Numbered from the stretch's first letter, positions 1-8,120 are shown. The stretch is 40,905 nucleotides of DNA from Paenibacillus cremeus (GCF_007786445.1 NZ_VNJI01000063.1:1-40905); one strand, 5' to 3'. The notes: generated by a model from the sequence alone, not told the origin. Translations and numbers: made by a program.

Positions 1-2
1 TT

Positions 3-176
3 GCCGTTCACGTTTGTAGACATTTCCTGAGCTCTCGAGGCGATGGATCCCCGTCCGATGTTGAAGCGCTGATTCGCAAAAACATTTTGCCGATTCGACC
101 CCTTCGACCGGGACAGTTGAATATCCGCAAAATTCGTTATAAATCAGCCGTTAGCTTCGTCTACAGAGTAGCATAA
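3..176 (+). CDS. transposase C-terminal fragment (partial, probably IS4-like)
   Basis: The reading frame enters from the left edge and closes at TAA 174-176, giving 57 visible residues. The tail contains an IRKNILPIRP stretch and ends in SFVYRVA. Basic C-terminal tails of this kind ending in F-x-YRVA are typical of IS4-type DDE transposases; this is recalled family knowledge, not a search. The catalytic core lies outside the window, so intactness cannot be judged. No terminal inverted repeat can be assigned because the other end is missing. A hairpin (AAGCGGAT/ATCCGCTT, 200-220) and a weaker one (264-286) follow, neither with a convincing T-run. It could instead be another basic protein tail. 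Confidence 0.5.
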   Translation, partial: AVHVCRHFLSSRGDGSPSDVEALIRKNILPIRPLRPGQLNIRKIRYKSAVSFVYRVA

Positions 177-580
177 TTCATTTCGAATGAACATTTTTTA
201 AGCGGATATGACATCCGCTTGTTTGCTGTGCACATTTTGCTTGACTAAACCAAAAAAACTAATGGCACAGGACTTTGTCCCATGCCGTTTCGGATTACAT
301 TTTTATACCCAGTCTAGTCTTTGAGCTTAACTAAATGACATTGCCCTTCAGGCTCCTTTTTTGCTATCTAAAATGAAGGGTAACGGAACTCCATTCCGCT
401 ATTCCTCCCGAAAAACTACCACGGCAGCGAGTAACGGAACTCCATTCCGTTATTTCAAAGATTTTGCCGCTCACACCTATACCGATCCCTGAATAACGGA
501 ACCTAGTTCCGCTATTCTCGTGCACAGCTCCAACTCCCCGTATTTACGGAACACAGTTCCGCTATCACCACACATCATAA
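177..580. other. intergenic region with hairpins and repeats, no gene seen
   Basis: About 400 bases between the transposase remnant and the padR terminator hold no supported gene. There is a hairpin at 200-220 (8-bp arms, loop ATGAC) and an imperfect one at 264-286 (GGCA-CA-GGAC against GTCC-CA-TGCC). The cluster of four palindromic repeats is listed separately. The sequence is more AT-rich than the neighbouring genes. Confidence 0.6.
381..565. repeat. cluster of four short interspersed palindromic repeats
   Basis: Four copies of a roughly 22-bp palindrome lie at 381-403, 432-454, 492-516 and 542-565. The core is TAACGGAA, five variable bases, then TTCCGYTA. The second copy is a perfect inverted repeat with 8-bp arms. 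Core starts are 51, 62 and 50 bases apart. The five-base centre differs between copies (CTCCA twice, CCTAG, CACAG) while the arms are kept, the pattern expected of elements selected for palindromy. They sit between a transposase remnant and the end of padR, outside any ORF. They resemble REP-type intergenic repeats; whether they act as mobile units, protein sites or RNA hairpins cannot be told. Confidence 0.8.
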
Positions 581-612
581 AAAAGAGCCCATGCTAACTA
601 TCGCATGAGCTC
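579..612 (-). terminator. intrinsic terminator of the efflux-padR operon
   Basis: Read on the minus strand, GAGCTCATGC pairs with GCATGGGCTC (10 bp, one G-U) around an 8-base loop and is followed by six T. It lies about 17 bases after the padR stop. Confidence 0.85.
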
Positions 613-628
613 CAAGCTCCAAAAACTC

Positions 629-1189
629 CTACGACTCGATCGGAGTACCCCGCTCGTTCAGCCGCCCATGCGCTGCATCCTCCGTCAAGCGCTCCAGCCA
701 GCGCAGCTCCACGATCGCGTGCTCCCACTGGCCCTTCATCACTTGCAGGGAGCAGCGCGGCACAATCTCCAGATGCTCCTCATAGATCCGCTCCATCACA
801 GCGACTCGAGCCCGCTGCTCCTCCAGCTTTTTCTGCAGCACCTTATGGATCTGCTCCTGATCGCCGTTCCAGGCAAACACCAGCGCCGCGTACATCGGAT
901 GAAACACCGGTGAAGTGGAAGCGAACTGCTCGATCAGCATCTCTTGAAACAGCTTTCGGCCCGCTTCTGTAATTCGATACACCGTACGGTCGGGGCGTCC
1001 GCCTTCTTTGACTGTCTCGAGCACTTCGACGTAGCCTGATTTTTTCAGCTGATCAATGGCGTAGTAGAGCGAGCCCTCCTGCATCTTGATGTAGTTGAGC
1101 ATCGCGCGGTCCTTCATTTTGTGCCGCATCTCGTAAGGATGACTGTCCGCTTCCATCAGCAGGCCCAGAATGACAAGCTTCATGGACAT
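629..1189 (-). CDS. PadR family transcriptional regulator
   Basis: The 186-residue protein has the PadR layout: an N-terminal winged helix (about residues 1-85, opening MKLVILGLLMEADSHPYEM with the wing near GGRPDRTVYRIT) and a helical C-terminal dimerisation part (PadR C-terminal/Vir_act_alpha_C type). PadR proteins are usually repressors released by small aromatic or drug-like ligands. The start is supported by AGGTGA upstream and lies 18 bases after the stop of the efflux gene, so the two form an operon. The likely operator is in the promoter of that operon (2798-2848), which implies autoregulation. The family is clear; the ligand is not known. Confidence 0.9.
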   Translation of the reverse strand: MSMKLVILGLLMEADSHPYEMRHKMKDRAMLNYIKMQEGSLYYAIDQLKKSGYVEVLETVKEGGRPDRTVYRITEAGRKLFQEMLIEQFASTSPVFHPMYAALVFAWNGDQEQIHKVLQKKLEEQRARVAVMERIYEEHLEIVPRCSLQVMKGQWEHAIVELRWLERLTEDAAHGRLNERGTPIES

Positions 1190-1207
1190 GCCGGTTCACC
1201 TGCCTTC

Positions 1208-2776
1208 TTAGTGCCCATGAGTGTGTACCGGAGTGCCCTGCTCTCCCCCAGGCTGCCCTTCGCCTTCCTTGCGCGGCCCTCTGGCTCCGCCAAGCTCCAG
1301 CTTCGCTTTGCCCATCAATAGAATAAAGATCAGCGCGATGACAGCAATCACGATGGTTACCTTGAATACAAATGCGATCGAACCCGCAAGCCCTTCGATT
1401 AGCTTACTCATTACTTCAGGCGGAATGTGCGCTTGCACCTGCGGCGACAGAAGCGCTCTAGCATCCGCCGGAGCGGCACCGCTGCTTTGAGCCGGCAGCA
1501 GCTCGGCAAGACGATTTTTCATCGCTGCAGCTTGCACGCTGCCCAGTACCGTGACACCCACGGCCGAACCGATCGAACGGAAAAAGGCGGTCATGGACGT
1601 AACAACTCCACGGAACTGAGGGCTAACCCCATGCAGGGAGGACATCGAGGTAACCGGAAAGCTCGTTCCGATGCCCAGCCCCATCAAAATCATGAACATC
1701 GTAATCTCCCAGCGCGGCGTAACGGTTGAAATCGTGCCAAGCAGGGAAGTAGCAATCAGCAGCAGCAGCACGGAAACCAGCATAATGTTGCGGAACGCCG
1801 TTTTGCCGATAAAGCGTCCGCCGATCATACTGCTCGCCACGACGCCAAGCATCATCGGAGTCAGCACCAAGCCGGAGCTTGTCGCGGTGCCTTGGAACAC
1901 GCCTTGGATGAACAGCGGAATATAGGTAGCTGCCGACATCATCAGCGCGCCATAGAAGAAGCCCACACCCATGCTGGAGGTGAACAAGCGATTTTTAAAC
2001 AGTCCAAGCGGAACGACCGGCGAAGCCGCTTTGCGCTCCACGAGTAAGAACAACACCAGCAGGATGGCTGCCGCGACGAACAAACCAATGATCATGCCGG
2101 AGTCCCAAGCGTACTCTTTGCCGCCCATTTCAAGACCAAACATTAAGCACAAGACCGATGCGGCAAACACCAGCGTCCCCAGCCAGTCGATGCGCTGATT
2201 CGGGTTGTTCGGCAGTACCGGATGATAAAACAACGAAATCAGAATGAGCGAAACGATCCCCAGCGGCAGGTTAATGTAGAAAATCCACGTCCAATCCACA
2301 TTATCGGTAAAATAAGCGCCCGCCAGCGGTCCAAGCACACTGGAGATGCCAAATACCGCACCAAACAGCCCCTGCATCTTGCCTCGCTTCTCCGGTGGAA
2401 ATACATCGAATACAATTGCAAACGTAATCGGCATCAGCGCACCGCCGCCAAGGCCTTGAATCGCGCGGTAAATGATGAGCTGCGTCATCGTGGTGGACGT
2501 ACCGCAGAGCGCGGAACCGATCATGAACACGACCAGACCGAGCAGGAAAAAGGTTTTACGCCCATACATGTCGCCCAATTTGCCGAAGATCGGCATCGAG
2601 ACCACGTTAGCGATCAGGTAAGCGGAGAATACCCATACGTATTTATCGAGTCCCCCCAGCTTTCCGACAATCGTAGGCATGGCGGTGGATACGATGGTTT
2701 GGTCCAGCGCGGCCAGCAGCAGCCCCAGCATGAGCCCGACCACAGTCCATGTAATGTTGGATTTTTTTAGAGCCAT
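1208..2776 (-). CDS. MFS drug efflux transporter, DHA2 (EmrB/QacA) family, 14 TM
   Basis: The 522-residue membrane protein shows DHA2 marks: LAALDQTIVSTAMPTI in the first helix (motif D1-like), GKLGDMYGRKT in loop 2-3 (motif A) and GPLAGAYF (motif C of proton antiporters). The length and hydrophobic pattern fit 14 helices. Family members export amphipathic drugs, dyes or metabolites using the proton gradient. The C-terminus is a short charged, Gly/His-rich tail (ending HTHGH). The start ATG follows AAAGGGGAAG. It is the first gene of a two-gene operon with padR, the usual arrangement for inducible multidrug efflux. The substrate is unknown. Confidence 0.9.
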   Translation of the reverse strand: MALKKSNITWTVVGLMLGLLLAALDQTIVSTAMPTIVGKLGGLDKYVWVFSAYLIANVVSMPIFGKLGDMYGRKTFFLLGLVVFMIGSALCGTSTTMTQLIIYRAIQGLGGGALMPITFAIVFDVFPPEKRGKMQGLFGAVFGISSVLGPLAGAYFTDNVDWTWIFYINLPLGIVSLILISLFYHPVLPNNPNQRIDWLGTLVFAASVLCLMFGLEMGGKEYAWDSGMIIGLFVAAAILLVLFLLVERKAASPVVPLGLFKNRLFTSSMGVGFFYGALMMSAATYIPLFIQGVFQGTATSSGLVLTPMMLGVVASSMIGGRFIGKTAFRNIMLVSVLLLLIATSLLGTISTVTPRWEITMFMILMGLGIGTSFPVTSMSSLHGVSPQFRGVVTSMTAFFRSIGSAVGVTVLGSVQAAAMKNRLAELLPAQSSGAAPADARALLSPQVQAHIPPEVMSKLIEGLAGSIAFVFKVTIVIAVIALIFILLMGKAKLELGGARGPRKEGEGQPGGEQGTPVHTHGH

Positions 2777-2797
2777 TGTTCTTCCCCTTTACAAATT

Positions 2798-2848
2798 ACT
2801 TAAATTATAATACTTAAATTATTATACTCAAATTTGAGTAAATGACAA
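2798..2848 (-). promoter_or_regulatory. promoter and PadR-type operator of the efflux-padR operon
   Basis: On the minus strand, TTGTCA (2843-2848) and TATAAT (2821-2826) are 16 bp apart. A perfect 16-bp palindrome, TACTCAAATTTGAGTA (2825-2840), fills the spacer. Two further copies of the left motif (ACTTAAATTAT at 2798-2808 and 2812-2822) continue toward the gene with an exact 14-bp period. Such TACT...AGTA palindromes are known for PadR-like repressors, so binding by the adjacent PadR is inferred. Confidence 0.75.
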
Positions 2849-2912
2849 TGCAGAGTGTTGTTTTTAACAAAAAAATTACGCTGTTCTCGTCCATTCCCGT
2901 CTTTCCGCTAGT

Positions 2913-2967
2913 TTGCCCTATCTTCTTATGTATCATATAATGGAATTATCCGAGAAATTCGATTTCT
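2913..2967 (+). promoter_or_regulatory. promoter of the lysR-hisJ unit with inverted repeat
   Basis: TTGCCC (2913-2918) and TATAAT (2936-2941) are separated by 17 bp. Just downstream is the inverted repeat AGAAAT-TCG-ATTTCT (2953-2967), a possible autoregulatory LysR site. The leader before the GTG start is about 100 bases. Confidence 0.6.
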
Positions 2968-3050
2968 ATTAACTGGATTAATCAATTTTTATTTTTGACT
3001 CATACTACGGTAACGACCGTTCTTTGCTGCTTGGGAGAGGAGGAACGCGC

Positions 3051-3953
3051 GTGAATTTGAATCAGCTGGAGACGCTGATCACCATATCCAAAACGATGAG
3101 CTTCCGGAAGGCCGGCGAGCTTCTGAACCTGACACAACCCGCGGTTTCCGCTCAAATCAAGAGCCTCGAGGATGAATTTAAGACGGTCCTGATCGATCGC
3201 AACCAGCCAGTCACGCTGACGGACAGCGGACGGGTTTTTTTGGAGCATGCAGAATCGATTCTGCAGACGGTGGAAGACTTGAAGCAGCGCTTGGCTGATT
3301 TGAACCAGACGCCTCAGGGACATATTCATCTAGGAACGACGACCTCGATTGCGATTCAGATTTTGCCGCGGGTGCTGTCGTATTTTCAGAACCAGTTTCC
3401 TTTGATCAAAACAACCATTCATTCCATGACCACCTCGCAAATTATGATCAGTGTGGAGAATGGCTCGATCGATATCGGCATCACTTATTTGTTCGACAAG
3501 CATCCGGCGCTCGAAAGCTCGGTGCTGTACTACGACACCTTCGAGCTGGTGGTCGCATCGAGCCATCCGCTGGCGAAGTACGCGCATATTCCGATCGAGA
3601 GGCTGCATGAGCTGCCGCTCATCATGCTGTCGCCGGAAACCGCCGGACGCCGGTTTGTCGATCAGATTCTGAAGCAGCTCAATATTACGCCCCAGGTCGT
3701 CATGGAGCTGTCGAGCAGCGAGGAAGTGAAACGGATGGTGGAGCTGAACTTGGGCGCGGCGATCATCTCGAAGATGTCGATCCAGAATGAGCTCCGGCTC
3801 GGCACACTCAAGATGGTCAAGGTCAATGAGCTCGAGATCAGCCACCCTGTAGGAGTGGTCTATAAATCCGGGCGGTATTTGAGCTCGGCGCTGCATCAAT
3901 TTTTGCTGGATCTCAAGGGCATGCAGGAGATTCAATTCATAGGATCGGAGTGA
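3051..3953 (+). CDS. LysR family transcriptional regulator
   Basis: The 300-residue protein has an N-terminal winged HTH (residues about 1-60, SFRKAGELLNLTQPAVSAQI being the recognition region) and a LysR substrate-binding domain from about 90 onward. The GTG start at 3051 is chosen because GAGAGGAGG precedes it by about 8 bases and it gives the usual family length; an upstream TTG at 3024 lacks a ribosome site. It ends one base before the histidinol phosphatase gene, so the two are translationally coupled. The ligand and targets are not evident. Confidence 0.88.
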   Translation: MNLNQLETLITISKTMSFRKAGELLNLTQPAVSAQIKSLEDEFKTVLIDRNQPVTLTDSGRVFLEHAESILQTVEDLKQRLADLNQTPQGHIHLGTTTSIAIQILPRVLSYFQNQFPLIKTTIHSMTTSQIMISVENGSIDIGITYLFDKHPALESSVLYYDTFELVVASSHPLAKYAHIPIERLHELPLIMLSPETAGRRFVDQILKQLNITPQVVMELSSSEEVKRMVELNLGAAIISKMSIQNELRLGTLKMVKVNELEISHPVGVVYKSGRYLSSALHQFLLDLKGMQEIQFIGSE

Positions 3954-3954
3954 A

Positions 3955-4767
3955 ATGGCGATGAAATTCGATTTGCATACCCATCATGAGCGCTGCGGTC
4001 ACGCCATCGGAACGATTCGGGACTACATCGAAGCCGGTATTCGGCACGGTCTTCAGGTGATCGGCATTTCCGATCATTCCCCGTACTTTGCCAGCGCGAA
4101 GGATCGCGAGCAGCCCGGCATCGCCATGGCCAAAAGCGAGTTTCAGCGATATATCGACGAAGTGCTGAAGCTGAAGGCCGAATATGCGGGCCGCATCGAT
4201 GTGCTGCTTGGCGTGGAGTCAGATTTTTTCCCCGAGCATGCAGAGCTGTATCGGAAGATGTATGAGCCTTATCCATTCGATTATATTATCGGTTCGGTAC
4301 ACTTATCCGGCGGCGTCAGCATTTTCAACAAAAAGCGCTGGAACGGCCTGACGGACCGCCAAAAGGTCGAGCAAAAAGAGCTCTACTACGACCTGATCGA
4401 GCAGTCGGCGCGCAGCGGGATGTTTCAAATTCTCGGGCACATTGACGCCATGCGCGGCTTTTACCCGGCGTTCGCCGATATTCAGACGGATGCGGTGGAC
4501 AAAACGCTCCAAACGATCGCCAAGCACAACATCGCCATCGAGATTAATACCTCCGGCAAAACGAAGGACTGCGGCGGCTGGTACCCGATCGATGCGGTGC
4601 TGGAGCGGGCCCATCATTACGGCGTGAAGGTGAGCTTCGGCTCGGATGCGCATAAGCCGGAGCGTGTAGGTGACGATTTCGAAGAGGTGGCACAGCGGCT
4701 AAAGGAGATCGGCTACCGCGAATGGTTTTATTTTAAAGAAAAGCAGCCCCAGGCTGTGCCGTTATAA
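3955..4767 (+). CDS. hisJ: histidinol-phosphatase, PHP family (HisJ-type)
   Basis: The 270-residue protein is a PHP-domain metal hydrolase. It opens with the metal motif FDLHTHHERCGHA. Other expected motifs are present: GISDHSPYF, GVESDFFPE, IIGSVHLSG, ILGHIDAMR, EINTSG and GSDAHKPERVG. This order matches HisJ/HisK histidinol-phosphate phosphatases, which remove phosphate from L-histidinol phosphate in histidine synthesis. It starts one base after the LysR stop with CGGAG overlapping that gene's end. Other his genes are not nearby, so a general PHP phosphoesterase role remains possible. Confidence 0.82.
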   Translation: MAMKFDLHTHHERCGHAIGTIRDYIEAGIRHGLQVIGISDHSPYFASAKDREQPGIAMAKSEFQRYIDEVLKLKAEYAGRIDVLLGVESDFFPEHAELYRKMYEPYPFDYIIGSVHLSGGVSIFNKKRWNGLTDRQKVEQKELYYDLIEQSARSGMFQILGHIDAMRGFYPAFADIQTDAVDKTLQTIAKHNIAIEINTSGKTKDCGGWYPIDAVLERAHHYGVKVSFGSDAHKPERVGDDFEEVAQRLKEIGYREWFYFKEKQPQAVPL

Positions 4768-4773
4768 AATGTT

Positions 4774-4815
4774 TAAAGCCGGTCTATCCCTTGGCGGATA
4801 GCCGGCTTTTTGTGT
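4774..4815. terminator. bidirectional intrinsic terminator between hisJ and the GDSL gene
   Basis: AAAGCCGG-T-CTATCC pairs with GGATAGCCGGCTTT (one bulged T, loop CTTGGC) and is followed by TTTTTG on the plus strand. The other strand ends the convergent GDSL gene with a weaker T-run. Confidence 0.85.
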
Positions 4816-4819
4816 TCGT

Positions 4820-5449
4820 TTAGAGCAGCGGGCGGTAGCCCAGCTTGCTCATTTGCTCGGCGATCACCCGGTAGCCTTGGCTGTTCGGATGCACGCCGTC
4901 GTAGGATAACAGCTCTCGTTCGCGCCCCGCGAATGAGGCGTACACGGGAGCCACTTTGAAATAGTCATTTTCCAAGCTTTGGATGCTTTGATTGAACCGC
5001 TGCACCCAATGAACGGCGAGCGCCATGTCGGGCAACGGATTATACAGGTCCGCCGCCCGGATGATGTACCGCCGTGACCGGTTTCCTTTCAGCTTCAGGA
5101 TCGTCTCGATCAAGTCGGCATATTGATCATGGCACTTGGTGAGCGCCTGCTCTAACACATTCATATCCTTATGCGACGCGAACCGCTTGGCCGCTTGGAT
5201 TAAGTCATTGCCGCCCGCAGTGAGCGTAATGATGTCCGCTCCGGCCATCGTGCTGCGCACCCGCTCATTTTTTTGAAGCATCTTCAGAATATCCCCCGTC
5301 GTGGCTCCGGATATCCCGTGGTTACTGCTTTTGACATGTTGACCTGCATACTTTGCCGTCAGCATTCGGTATTGGGGCACAAGTCCCATGCCAGACTGTG
5401 CGCCGACGCCGGCCGTGAGAGAGTCTCCGGCTGCAACATAGATCAGCAA
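4820..5449 (-). CDS. SGNH/GDSL-family hydrolase (lipase or esterase-like)
   Basis: The 209-residue protein carries the SGNH blocks in order: GDSLTAGVG with the nucleophile Ser10, a Gly in ISGATTGD (block II), GGND at residues 79-82 (block III), and DGVHPN with the Asp184/His187 pair (block V). These enzymes hydrolyse esters or acyl groups of lipids or sugars. No signal peptide or membrane helix is visible, so it is probably cytoplasmic. The TTG start at 5449 is supported by AGGAGG eight bases upstream. It lies 25 bases downstream of the Gly-rich gene and is probably co-transcribed with it. The substrate cannot be told. Confidence 0.88.
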   Translation of the reverse strand: MLIYVAAGDSLTAGVGAQSGMGLVPQYRMLTAKYAGQHVKSSNHGISGATTGDILKMLQKNERVRSTMAGADIITLTAGGNDLIQAAKRFASHKDMNVLEQALTKCHDQYADLIETILKLKGNRSRRYIIRAADLYNPLPDMALAVHWVQRFNQSIQSLENDYFKVAPVYASFAGRERELLSYDGVHPNSQGYRVIAEQMSKLGYRPLL

Positions 5450-5474
5450 AGGCGCCGCCTCCTCGCATCTGTGG

Positions 5475-5933
5475 TTAACGCCGCTTTTTGGGTCGGCTGC
5501 GTCTCATCTTGGGGGGGAGACTGGCTGTTTTTGCCGTTCCTCCCAGCAATCCGCCAAGGCCTCCGCCTCCCAAGCTTCCGAAGCTGCTGAACAATTTAAA
5601 GATCGGACCGATTTGCTTGATGATGGAATAAATCTTTTGAACCTTACTCATCGTCGAGAGGATGCCGTCCAAGCCGCCTAAACTCTTAATCAGCGAAAAT
5701 CCTCCGCCTGAGGCGCCTCCAGCCGCTGCTCCCGCTCCACCGGCACTAAACCCTGGCCCCGCGGCCGTTCCCCCTCCAAAGCCTGGAATTCCAGGGCCCG
5801 CCTGGCCCGCTCCTCCCCCAGGATTGAACAGCCCCTGCACCTCCACATTGTTTAAATATGGATTCGGCTTGGCGATCCGGGGCTTTCTTACTACATTGCG
5901 ATATGGAGTGTACGGTGCCCGTTTCTTGCTCAT
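5475..5933 (-). CDS. small Gly-rich basic protein of unknown function
   Basis: The 152-residue product has three parts. The N-terminus is basic and Tyr/Pro-rich (SKKRAPYTPYRNVVRKPR). The middle, about residues 40-80, is rich in Gly, Ala and Pro with GGG runs. A helical stretch (STMSKVQKIYSIIKQIGPIFKLF) is followed by more Gly and a C-terminus of Arg and Lys (RRSRPKKRR). A Gly-rich region followed by a VQK...IKQIGPIF helix is reminiscent of the YqfQ/VrrA spore-associated group, but this is only an impression. The start ATG at 5933 has AAGGAAAGG about 7 bases upstream; an in-frame ATG at 5939 is too close to it. The codons near 5512 contain a run of seven C. Confidence 0.65.
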   Translation of the reverse strand: MSKKRAPYTPYRNVVRKPRIAKPNPYLNNVEVQGLFNPGGGAGQAGPGIPGFGGGTAAGPGFSAGGAGAAAGGASGGGFSLIKSLGGLDGILSTMSKVQKIYSIIKQIGPIFKLFSSFGSLGGGGLGGLLGGTAKTASLPPKMRRSRPKKRR

Positions 5934-6220
5934 ACCCATCCCTTTCCTTTCGCATAGGCGCACTGTCCCCGCAGGCTCACTCGCCGAGACCGGACTCCCC
6001 GACGGTACACCTGCATCGGCGTGAGACGCGCTGACTTGTCTATTTATTGTTAGCGTATGTGAAACCGCCTGTATTGGTTATAGGCCTGTGAACAGAGGCG
6101 CGGAAAATGGGTGTACAGCTGCTCTTTAGTGACGTAGGACGCACCCGAGAAATGTCTCCTTGAGCGCCCCAGCCATGCTATAATCCAAGTAAAGTGATAA
6201 ATGTGGAGGCCCGTTTCCGT

Positions 6221-7072
6221 ATGGTACACGAAAAGCAATATCCGCTGACAGGAAAACGCTTCATCGATTCGAAGCAGCGGGGCAAGGCGCGCTGTGAAGT
6301 GGGCTGGAACTGGCATCCGGCGCCGCTGGCGGACTACGATCTCTGGTATGTCGTCTCCGGTCAAGGCACGATGCGGATTGGTGAGAGGAGCTACCCGGCC
6401 CGCAAAGGCGCATGCTTTGTAGTCCACCCTGGGGATCAGCCGCACGCTGAGCAAAATTTGGAGGACCGGCTGACGGTGATTTTTATCCATTTTCGTATGG
6501 CAGATGCGCTTGGGCTCGGTGGGAGCGAACCTTCGGTAGAGCTGCTTCATGAGAGGGTCGTGTATGTGGAGGATACGCACGAATTCGAGATGCTGCTTCA
6601 TCGCACGCTGGAATGCTCCTACCAGCAACCGCTCTGGGCGGAGGAGGAGTTCGACTGCCTGCTGAAGCAGATCCTGATCGCTCTGTTCCGCTCGCAGCAG
6701 CGCTCCGATTCCCATGCCGCCGTATCCAAAAAGCAGGCGCAGGCGATTCGGCGAGTCGTTCACCGCATCCATGAGGGCGCCGGCCATCGATTCCCGCTAG
6801 AGGAGCTGGCGGAGCTCGTCGGGCTGAATCCGGCATATTTAAGCAAGCTGTTCAAAGCCTATACCGGCGTTTCGCTCAAGCACTACATGACTCAGGTGAG
6901 GATGGAGCGAGCTATGCACCTGCTGACAGAGACGTCGATGAATGTGTCTCAGGTGTCCGATGCGCTGCGGTACTCGACCGTATTTTTGTTCAGCAAGCAG
7001 TTTAAGCAGCATTATGGCGCGCCGCCTTCCGCCTATGCCCTGAGCTCGCTCCCCTCTCGGCCGCATCACTGA
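6221..7072 (+). CDS. AraC family transcriptional regulator with cupin sensor domain
   Basis: The 283-residue protein has an N-terminal AraC-type cupin (WYVVSGQGTMRIGERSYPARKG, then HPGDQPHAEQ) and a C-terminal double HTH of about 100 residues (LEELAELVGLNPAYLSKLFKAYTGVSLKHYM, split here by its motifs, then VSQVSDALRY). Such proteins often respond to sugars or small metabolites. ATG 6221 is preferred; GGAGG lies 11 bases upstream and an in-frame GTG at 6194 has no site. A TATAAT box lies at 6179-6184. The dioxygenase gene follows in the same direction after about 140 bases and is a likely target. Confidence 0.87.
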   Translation: MVHEKQYPLTGKRFIDSKQRGKARCEVGWNWHPAPLADYDLWYVVSGQGTMRIGERSYPARKGACFVVHPGDQPHAEQNLEDRLTVIFIHFRMADALGLGGSEPSVELLHERVVYVEDTHEFEMLLHRTLECSYQQPLWAEEEFDCLLKQILIALFRSQQRSDSHAAVSKKQAQAIRRVVHRIHEGAGHRFPLEELAELVGLNPAYLSKLFKAYTGVSLKHYMTQVRMERAMHLLTETSMNVSQVSDALRYSTVFLFSKQFKQHYGAPPSAYALSSLPSRPHH

Positions 7073-7211
7073 TTTTGAAAATATACGGGTAAGTATAAAG
7101 AATCGACGCTTCGCTCCATTCTCTCTCTGTCCTTTGCGGGTGTAAGATACAGATATAGCTGAAACCGCTAACAATAGTTGATATTCGACTTAGCAACAAG
7201 GAGGAATGGGA

Positions 7212-8072
7212 ATGAGCTCACCGTTGTATTCTTATGACACCGAAGATAAGGTCAAGCTGGCGCATGATATCGCCGATTCGATGTACCGCTTTGACCAAAT
7301 CGCCGAGGATCGGATTCCGACGCTGCAGGATGTGTCCGAGGCCGATGTGAAAAAGTTCTGGGAGCAGGGCTACTTGGTGGTGGAGCAAGCACTGAGCGAG
7401 GATGAAGTCAGCACCTCCATCGAGGCGATCATGGACATTTTGTCCGGTAAGTCGCAGGGGTCGAAGGTTCAATTAGTGAAAAAACGCAGCGAGCTGAAAA
7501 CGTTCGAGGAGGTCGAGCTGGCCGCCCGCAAGGTGCACGATTATATCGATCATGAGCCTCGCCTGTGGAACATCGCTCACCAGGAGGGCATCCTCGGGGT
7601 GATGGAGAAGCTGTTCGCGGAAAAGCCAAAGGTCGTACAGGATCAAGCGATCCTGAAGCCGCCGACCGGGGGAGCAGAGAAGCCGTGGCACCAGGACATG
7701 GCCTACGGCAACCTGGCTTATGACCGCCCCGTCATCGGGATCTGGATTGCGCTGGATCCGGCGGAGCTGGATAACGGCTGTATGCACGTCATCCCGTACT
7801 CGCACCGCGAAGGCGGCGCACCGCACTATGCCGTGCGGGACTGGCAGCTTTGCGATGCGTCCGTACACGTGGAACGGGATGTCGCCGTGCCTCTGAAGCC
7901 GGGCGGCGTCCTGATCTTCTCAGGCATGCTGCACCACGGGACACCGCCGAATTTCTCGACGAAGCGCCGCCGCGCCCTACAGCTTCACTATGCGCCGGTC
8001 TCTGCGGAGAAGATCAGCCCGCAGGAGTATAAGCGCATCTACACGAATGAGATGACTGGAGCCGAGTGCTAG
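7212..8072 (+). CDS. phytanoyl-CoA dioxygenase (PhyH) family Fe(II)/2-oxoglutarate oxygenase
   Basis: The 286-residue protein contains the PhyH iron facial triad: His160-Gln-Asp162 in PWHQDMAY and a distal His (241/242) in MLHHGTPPN. Arg residues at 252-254 are suited to bind 2-oxoglutarate. Family members hydroxylate small organic substrates. The start ATG at 7212 is preferred over an ATG six bases earlier because AAGGAGG (7198-7204) is then seven bases away. It follows the AraC regulator and is probably controlled by it. PhyH proteins act on very different substrates, so the reaction is unknown. Confidence 0.87.
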   Translation: MSSPLYSYDTEDKVKLAHDIADSMYRFDQIAEDRIPTLQDVSEADVKKFWEQGYLVVEQALSEDEVSTSIEAIMDILSGKSQGSKVQLVKKRSELKTFEEVELAARKVHDYIDHEPRLWNIAHQEGILGVMEKLFAEKPKVVQDQAILKPPTGGAEKPWHQDMAYGNLAYDRPVIGIWIALDPAELDNGCMHVIPYSHREGGAPHYAVRDWQLCDASVHVERDVAVPLKPGGVLIFSGMLHHGTPPNFSTKRRRALQLHYAPVSAEKISPQEYKRIYTNEMTGAEC

Positions 8073-8081
8073 ACTCATACG

Positions 8082-8120
8082 AAAAAGCAGACTACGAATG
8101 AACTCGTAGCCTGCTTTTTT
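8082..8120. terminator. bidirectional terminator; its stem contains the stop codon of the MFS gene
   Basis: AAAAAGCAG-a-CTACGA pairs with TCGTAG-c-CTGCTTTTTT around ATGAAC. Both strands end in T-runs. The stop codon of the convergent MFS gene (8092-8094) lies within the stem. Confidence 0.9.

Noticed and set aside
381..565. CRISPR array
   Set aside because: Repeat units are short palindromes with unequal 27-40-base gaps and no cas genes; the pattern fits REP-like elements.
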